Positions 60,382 through 64,000 of a DNA stretch of 64,000 nucleotides are shown here, piece after piece. The stretch is taken from NCBI GenBank assembly GCA_016462625.1, contig JAEMSV010000003.1, positions 1 through 64,000 on the forward strand. The letters are read 5' to 3'. Numbering within the stretch: the first letter of the stretch is position 1; each line of letters starts with the position of its first letter. Both the position numbers and the translations under genes were made by a program. A model generated the notes under the pieces. It had not been told where the DNA came from. It worked only from the letters and a program-made list of their open reading frames with translations, and ran no database searches. The DNA comes from Solirubrobacteraceae bacterium (lineage in GTDB: Bacteria; Actinomycetota; Thermoleophilia; Solirubrobacterales; Solirubrobacteraceae).

Positions 60382-61284
60382 GTGCATCGCTGCTTCGCCG
60401 TGCTCGTAGGTGTGATGACCTGCGCGTTTGTCGTGCCAAGTGCCGCTTTCGCGGCACTGACGCCGCGCTACAGCTTTCCGGACGCCATCGCCGTCGGCGT
60501 GCTCAAGCCCAACGTTCTACCGGGGGCCAACGACTGGTCATGCCGACCGACGGCCGAGCACCCGCGCCCGGTGATCCTCGTCCACGGTACGGGCGCGAAC
60601 ATGGCACTGACGTGGCGCGCAGTGAGCCCTGAGCTAAAGAACCGCGGCTACTGCGTGTTCGCACTGAACTACGGCGGTACCGGGCCATCCTTCGGCAACG
60701 CGGCGATCGATCGCTCGGCACGGGAGCTCGGCGTCTTCGTGGACCGTGTGCTCGCGGCGACGGGTGCGAGCAAGGTCGACCTGGTCGGGCATTCGCAGGG
60801 CGGCATGATGCCCCGTCAGTACCTCCGGTTCGAGGGTGGGGCGAGCAAGGTCGCGACGCTCTTGGGGTTCTCGCCGTCGAATCACGGGGCGATCCTGCCG
60901 CTCACCTCAGGCATCACCGGGCCGCCGTGGCTCGTGCGGCTGGTGCGGTCACTCACGCGGTCGACGAGCCCCGCGTGGCGCGACCAGACCTCGGGCTCAC
61001 CCTTCCTCACGCGCCTGAACGAGGGCCGCGAGACCGAGGTCGGCGTGAGCTATGTGGTCATCCAAACGCGCTACGACGAGATCGTCACGCCGTGGCAGTC
61101 CTCGCTGCTGCAGGGCGACAGCGTGCGGAACATCGTCGTCCAGGATGGGTGCGACCTGAATCGGATCGATCACGCCGCGATCGTCTACGACCGTCGGTCC
61201 GTCGCGCTCGCACTGCACGCCCTCGACCCTGCTGACCGGACGCCGATCCCGTGTACGCGCGTTCGCCAGTGGGTCGGCGGCTGA
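60382..61284 (+). CDS. Secreted lipase/esterase (paralogue of 7905-8840)
   Basis: 300 residues from the GTG at 60382, with a GGGGAG ribosome site; the frame is open back to 60133 but lacks a start as good. Signal peptide ends near AAFAAL. VILVHGTGANMALTWRAVSPELKNRGYCVFALNYGG, the elbow GHSQGGMMPRQYLRFEGG near residue 137, TRYDEIVTPW and RIDHAAIVYDRR repeat the first lipase almost motif by motif. The lid region between differs (ILPLTSGITGPPWLVRLV versus EEGDEVEQPTAPAWLESAL), where substrate choice is likely set. Confidence 0.9.
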   Translation: MHRCFAVLVGVMTCAFVVPSAAFAALTPRYSFPDAIAVGVLKPNVLPGANDWSCRPTAEHPRPVILVHGTGANMALTWRAVSPELKNRGYCVFALNYGGTGPSFGNAAIDRSARELGVFVDRVLAATGASKVDLVGHSQGGMMPRQYLRFEGGASKVATLLGFSPSNHGAILPLTSGITGPPWLVRLVRSLTRSTSPAWRDQTSGSPFLTRLNEGRETEVGVSYVVIQTRYDEIVTPWQSSLLQGDSVRNIVVQDGCDLNRIDHAAIVYDRRSVALALHALDPADRTPIPCTRVRQWVGG

Positions 61285-61297
61285 GCCCCGGCGGCGT

Positions 61298-61666
61298 CTA
61301 GCTCGCGAACTCGATGATTCCCACGATGTTCCCTGAAGGATCCTCGGCGAACAGCAGGGTCCCGACTGCAGGGATCTCGGTGGCCGCCATCACGATCGTG
61401 CCGCCGTGCTGGATGGCTGCGCGCTCGGCCGTGGCGAGATCGTCGACAGCCACCGTGAGCTCAGGGGCGTTCAGCCGAAGGCCAGAGACAAGCTCGCGGC
61501 GGTCCTGCAGAGCGACAATCGGCGCGGGCCCGACGGTCGGCACCTCGGTCCGGGAGAAGCCCGGCGGCCCCCAGTCCGTGAACGTCCAGTCGAACACCGC
61601 TGCGTAAAACGCGCGTGTGGAATCGTCGTCAGCGTTGATAGCAATGTGGGCGATGCGACCGGTCAT
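61298..61666 (-). CDS. VOC-superfamily (glyoxalase/bleomycin-resistance-like) protein
   Basis: 122 residues, one pair of beta-alpha-beta-beta-beta modules: IAHIAINADDDSTRAFYAAVFDWTFTDWG and ELTVAVDDLATAERAAIQHGGTIVMAATEIPAVGTLLFAEDPSGNIVGIIEF. Possible metal ligands are the His in IAHIAIN and the Glu in the last strand (IIEF). Function unknown; such proteins may bind a metabolite or metal. Confidence 0.85.
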   Translation of the reverse strand: MTGRIAHIAINADDDSTRAFYAAVFDWTFTDWGPPGFSRTEVPTVGPAPIVALQDRRELVSGLRLNAPELTVAVDDLATAERAAIQHGGTIVMAATEIPAVGTLLFAEDPSGNIVGIIEFAS

Positions 61667-61725
61667 GGCCGGAGGCTAACCGGGCCTCGGCGCGCGCCGT
61701 CCATCGCATCGGATGTCAGCCAAGA

Positions 61726-63570
61726 TCAGCGCGGTCCGAAGCGCCGGATGAACCGCATCTGCGCTTCGAACGCGCTCGGCCAGGCGAACGCGGCGTGGGC
61801 GGTGGTCTCCCCGGCCAGCGCGATCGGCAGCCGGCCGATGAACGGCGGGTACTGGCGGATCGCGTAGCCGTCGGAGTCGAAGTCGGCCACCCGACGGACG
61901 CCGGGCATCGGGTGCAGCTCGGGGCCGGTGAGCGGCAGGTCGACCAGGTTCGCCAGCGACACCGAGGTCGGGTTCGGCACCACGGCGTCGGTGTCGCCGA
62001 TGATGACGAGCATCGGCTTCTTCGTCTGACCCGCTCGCGGACGGCGGATGAAGTCGGCGGTGTTGATGCCGTCCGCCGGATCGACCGCCTGCTGGAGCGC
62101 GCCCTGCAGCACGGCGTCCTCGGTCCCGTTGCGGCGCCTGGGCATGGACAGGCCGAACACGTCCCACAGCACCGACTGCGAGAGCACATGGCCGAGGCCG
62201 ACGCCGGTGACGTGGAAGTCGATGAAGTCGAGCTTCGGCGCCAGCGCCGCGAAGTTCATCCCGAGCACGCCGCCCAGCGAGGTGCCTTGCATGCTGATCG
62301 AGCTGGTGTCGAGATCGGGTCGCCCGTCGCCGCCCCGGCCGATCGGGTTCACCGCCGTCGCCCGGCGTAGGACGTCGACCTTCAGCCCGCCGATGGCGCG
62401 GTACAGGCCGGTGAGGTCGAGGGTCGCCTGGTTGAACATCCCGGAGAGCGTTCCCAGCTCGCCCGGGTTCAGCAGGTTCAGGATGTAGCCGCCGTCGGGA
62501 CCGGAACGCACGCCGTGGTTCGGCCAGTCGATCGAGATCGTCGCCAGGCCGAGTGAGGCGTTCATCTGCGAGACGAGGATGTCGGTCTCCTTCTGCCCGC
62601 TCACGCCGTGCGCGTAGATCACGAGAGGCGCGGGCGTCGTGCCGGCGCTGCGCGGGAGCGTCAGCTGAAACGGCAGCCACTGGTCGCTGCGCGTCTTGCC
62701 GGTGAAGTCGACAGGTCCCTCGCCGCCGCGGGTCCGGTAGTTGTCGACGCGGACCTGGCCGGTGACGATCGCGCCGCTCCACGGCGTCTGCAGGTCCCAC
62801 CGCGGACGCACGTCGCGCGTCTCGTGCGGGCGTGAGCTGGTGTCGTCCATGAGGCGCTGGGTCGCGTCGACGACTTCGGCCCGATTGCGGACGGTGAAGA
62901 GGGTGGCGGTCCGGACGCTCGCCGGAGCGAGGCCAGCCGCGCCGAGCGCCGTCGTGACCTCGCCGACGTACGCCGCGGCCCGGCCGGGCTGCGCCTTCGC
63001 GGCGCGGGCGGGATAGGCGGGGTCGCCGGCGCCCATGCCGGTGGAGACGGCGACGACGATGCGGTGGCCGAATGGCCAGCGGGACCGGGCGAAGACCTGC
63101 AGGACGTTCGACTGCTGTGCGCCGACCACCAGCGGGTTGCGCGCGTGGACGCTCATGAACGCGTGGACGGGCACCCGCTCGCCGGCAGTCAGGTCGTAGG
63201 CCGTGACGAGGTCACCGCCGTCGGGCGGCACCGGGCCCTGATGCTGCGCAAACTCGAAGACGGCGCCCGCGCCGGCGCTGAAGCCGGTCGCACCGTTGAA
63301 GATGCCGCTCGGTGAGATCCCCTCATCGACGGGGAGCTGGTGCAGCAGGTCATCGCGCAGGATCTCGTCGGTGACGTTCGCGCGCTTCCCGGTCGGGGAG
63401 GTCGGGTCGTCGTCCGCCCAGTAGTCCGACGGGAACGGCGCGAGGCAGGTCTCGGTCGACAGTGGATTGCAGGTGTCGGCGGCGGACGCCGGCGCGGCGT
63501 GGGCGCAGGCCAAGACGACGAGCGCCAGCAGCGCCCGGCGTGAGATCAGCCAACTAGCGAGCTTCGGCAC
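61726..63570 (-). CDS. Large secreted alpha/beta hydrolase, probable esterase
   Basis: 614 residues from a GTG at 63570 (GGAG 8 bp before). The leader KLASWLISRRALLALVVLACAHAAPASAA has a twin-arginine-like SRRALLAL. An N-terminal domain of about 280 residues precedes the hydrolase core: PLVIYAHGVSGQKETD, nucleophile MQGTSLGGVLGMNFAAL, VIIGDTDAVVPNP (Asp) and a His probably in PELHPMPGVRRVADFD. CNPLSTETC near the start of the mature part suggests a disulfide. Substrate unknown. Confidence 0.82.
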   Translation of the reverse strand: MPKLASWLISRRALLALVVLACAHAAPASAADTCNPLSTETCLAPFPSDYWADDDPTSPTGKRANVTDEILRDDLLHQLPVDEGISPSGIFNGATGFSAGAGAVFEFAQHQGPVPPDGGDLVTAYDLTAGERVPVHAFMSVHARNPLVVGAQQSNVLQVFARSRWPFGHRIVVAVSTGMGAGDPAYPARAAKAQPGRAAAYVGEVTTALGAAGLAPASVRTATLFTVRNRAEVVDATQRLMDDTSSRPHETRDVRPRWDLQTPWSGAIVTGQVRVDNYRTRGGEGPVDFTGKTRSDQWLPFQLTLPRSAGTTPAPLVIYAHGVSGQKETDILVSQMNASLGLATISIDWPNHGVRSGPDGGYILNLLNPGELGTLSGMFNQATLDLTGLYRAIGGLKVDVLRRATAVNPIGRGGDGRPDLDTSSISMQGTSLGGVLGMNFAALAPKLDFIDFHVTGVGLGHVLSQSVLWDVFGLSMPRRRNGTEDAVLQGALQQAVDPADGINTADFIRRPRAGQTKKPMLVIIGDTDAVVPNPTSVSLANLVDLPLTGPELHPMPGVRRVADFDSDGYAIRQYPPFIGRLPIALAGETTAHAAFAWPSAFEAQMRFIRRFGPR

Positions 63571-64000
63571 AGGGCATCTCCGTTCCGGATTTCGTATAGC
63601 GCGAGAAGAACCGCCACGAGATCTCGGCGCCGCTCGGCGCACGCACATCGCTCCGGCCCCATCGGAGATCCGCCGAGCCCCCGGGCCAGAAGTGACCGAG
63701 CCCCCGGACCGTCCAGCGCTCGGCGATGAGGCAGCCGCTGGGGTCGCGGTAGCTCAGAACCCGCGAGGAGCGGCCGCCTGGCACGCGTTCCTCCCGGGCC
63801 GTCGCGGCGGTCCGCGCGATCGGGTGGCTCTGGCTCGTGCCGAGGACGAGGTTGTTCGTCCGGATGCCCTGGTCCAGCGCTCGGCTCTGGCAGGAGCGGG
63901 GGACGGCGAGGTCCTGGTCGCCGCCGAGGACCAGCCGCGGGACGACCCGCGCCCGTGAGCCCATCGCGGCGCGCGCGAGTCGCGCGTTGACGCCGACCGG
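63554..64000 (-). CDS. LpqC/PHB-depolymerase-like secreted esterase, C-terminal part (start outside window)
   Basis: The frame is open to base 64000, so the 5' end is beyond the window. Visible are VVPRLVLGGDQDLAVPRSCQSRALDQ, corresponding to the acid-bearing strand (GxxDxxVP), and RGLGHFWPGG...APSGAEISWRFFSRY, the His motif (GHxWPG) and C-terminal helix of the LpqC/poly(3-hydroxybutyrate) depolymerase family. The nucleophile elbow lies outside. It overlaps the start of the esterase gene by 17 bp, so both are probably in one operon. Confidence 0.82.
   Translation of the reverse strand, partial: PVGVNARLARAAMGSRARVVPRLVLGGDQDLAVPRSCQSRALDQGIRTNNLVLGTSQSHPIARTAATAREERVPGGRSSRVLSYRDPSGCLIAERWTVRGLGHFWPGGSADLRWGRSDVRAPSGAEISWRFFSRYTKSGTEMPCAEAR

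Overview
The window is 64 kb of very GC-rich, densely packed bacterial DNA. Frequent GTG starts, 1-4 nt gene overlaps, F420-type enzymes, many TetR regulators and a complete actinobacterial six-subunit mce locus point to an actinobacterium. A lineage such as Thermoleophilia (Solirubrobacterales) would fit, but that is my inference; there is no rRNA or other decisive marker here.

Layout. 1-6.2 kb: end of a thiolase gene, small housekeeping genes (Nudix, OsmC, CAP protein, crotonase, phosphatase, transglutaminase-like), tRNA-Pro and tRNA-Arg. 6.2-9.5 kb: a hipBA toxin-antitoxin pair with three palindromic operators, a secreted lipase and a TetR gene. 9.5-17.4 kb: DUF2236 oxygenase-like gene, amidohydrolase, uracil-DNA-glycosylase-like protein, hydrolases, a MarR/SDR pair, a thioredoxin-like protein, a Bax-inhibitor-like membrane protein and a saccharopine-dehydrogenase-like reductase. 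17.4-19.3 kb: tRNA-His whose last 46 bp are repeated 1.17 kb downstream, with integrase-arm-like direct repeats but no intact integrase. This looks like a decayed integrative element, perhaps two in tandem.

19.3-40.2 kb is the most coherent block. It holds (i) a minus-strand operon of an epimerase, an orphan cytochrome-oxidase subunit III/IV pair and two paralogous membrane proteins; (ii) a plus-strand operon of a 611-residue secreted repeat protein, two YrbE/MlaE permeases and mceA-F; (iii) a minus-strand operon of an FAD oxidoreductase, a TetR regulator and a fatty-acyl-CoA ligase; and (iv) a divergent SRPBCC gene. Four 26-bp sites of identical architecture, TGGGAC-N14-GTCCCA, sit in front of all four units. 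I found this pattern nowhere else in the window. It marks a single regulon, most likely controlled by one or both of the two related TetR proteins encoded within the block. I regard this mce-centred regulon as the main discovery here.

40.2-64 kb: an F420/NADP oxidoreductase-like gene, esterases, an acyl-CoA dehydrogenase with its TetR (shared operator), two further TetR modules, a metallo-hydrolase, a GFA-family protein, an Rrf2/NmrA pair, a secreted GH94-like glycosidase, a second DUF2236-TetR module, a GGDEF protein, a double-GGDEF fusion, a second copy of the secreted lipase, a 614-residue secreted esterase and the end of an LpqC/PHB-depolymerase-like gene cut by the window edge.
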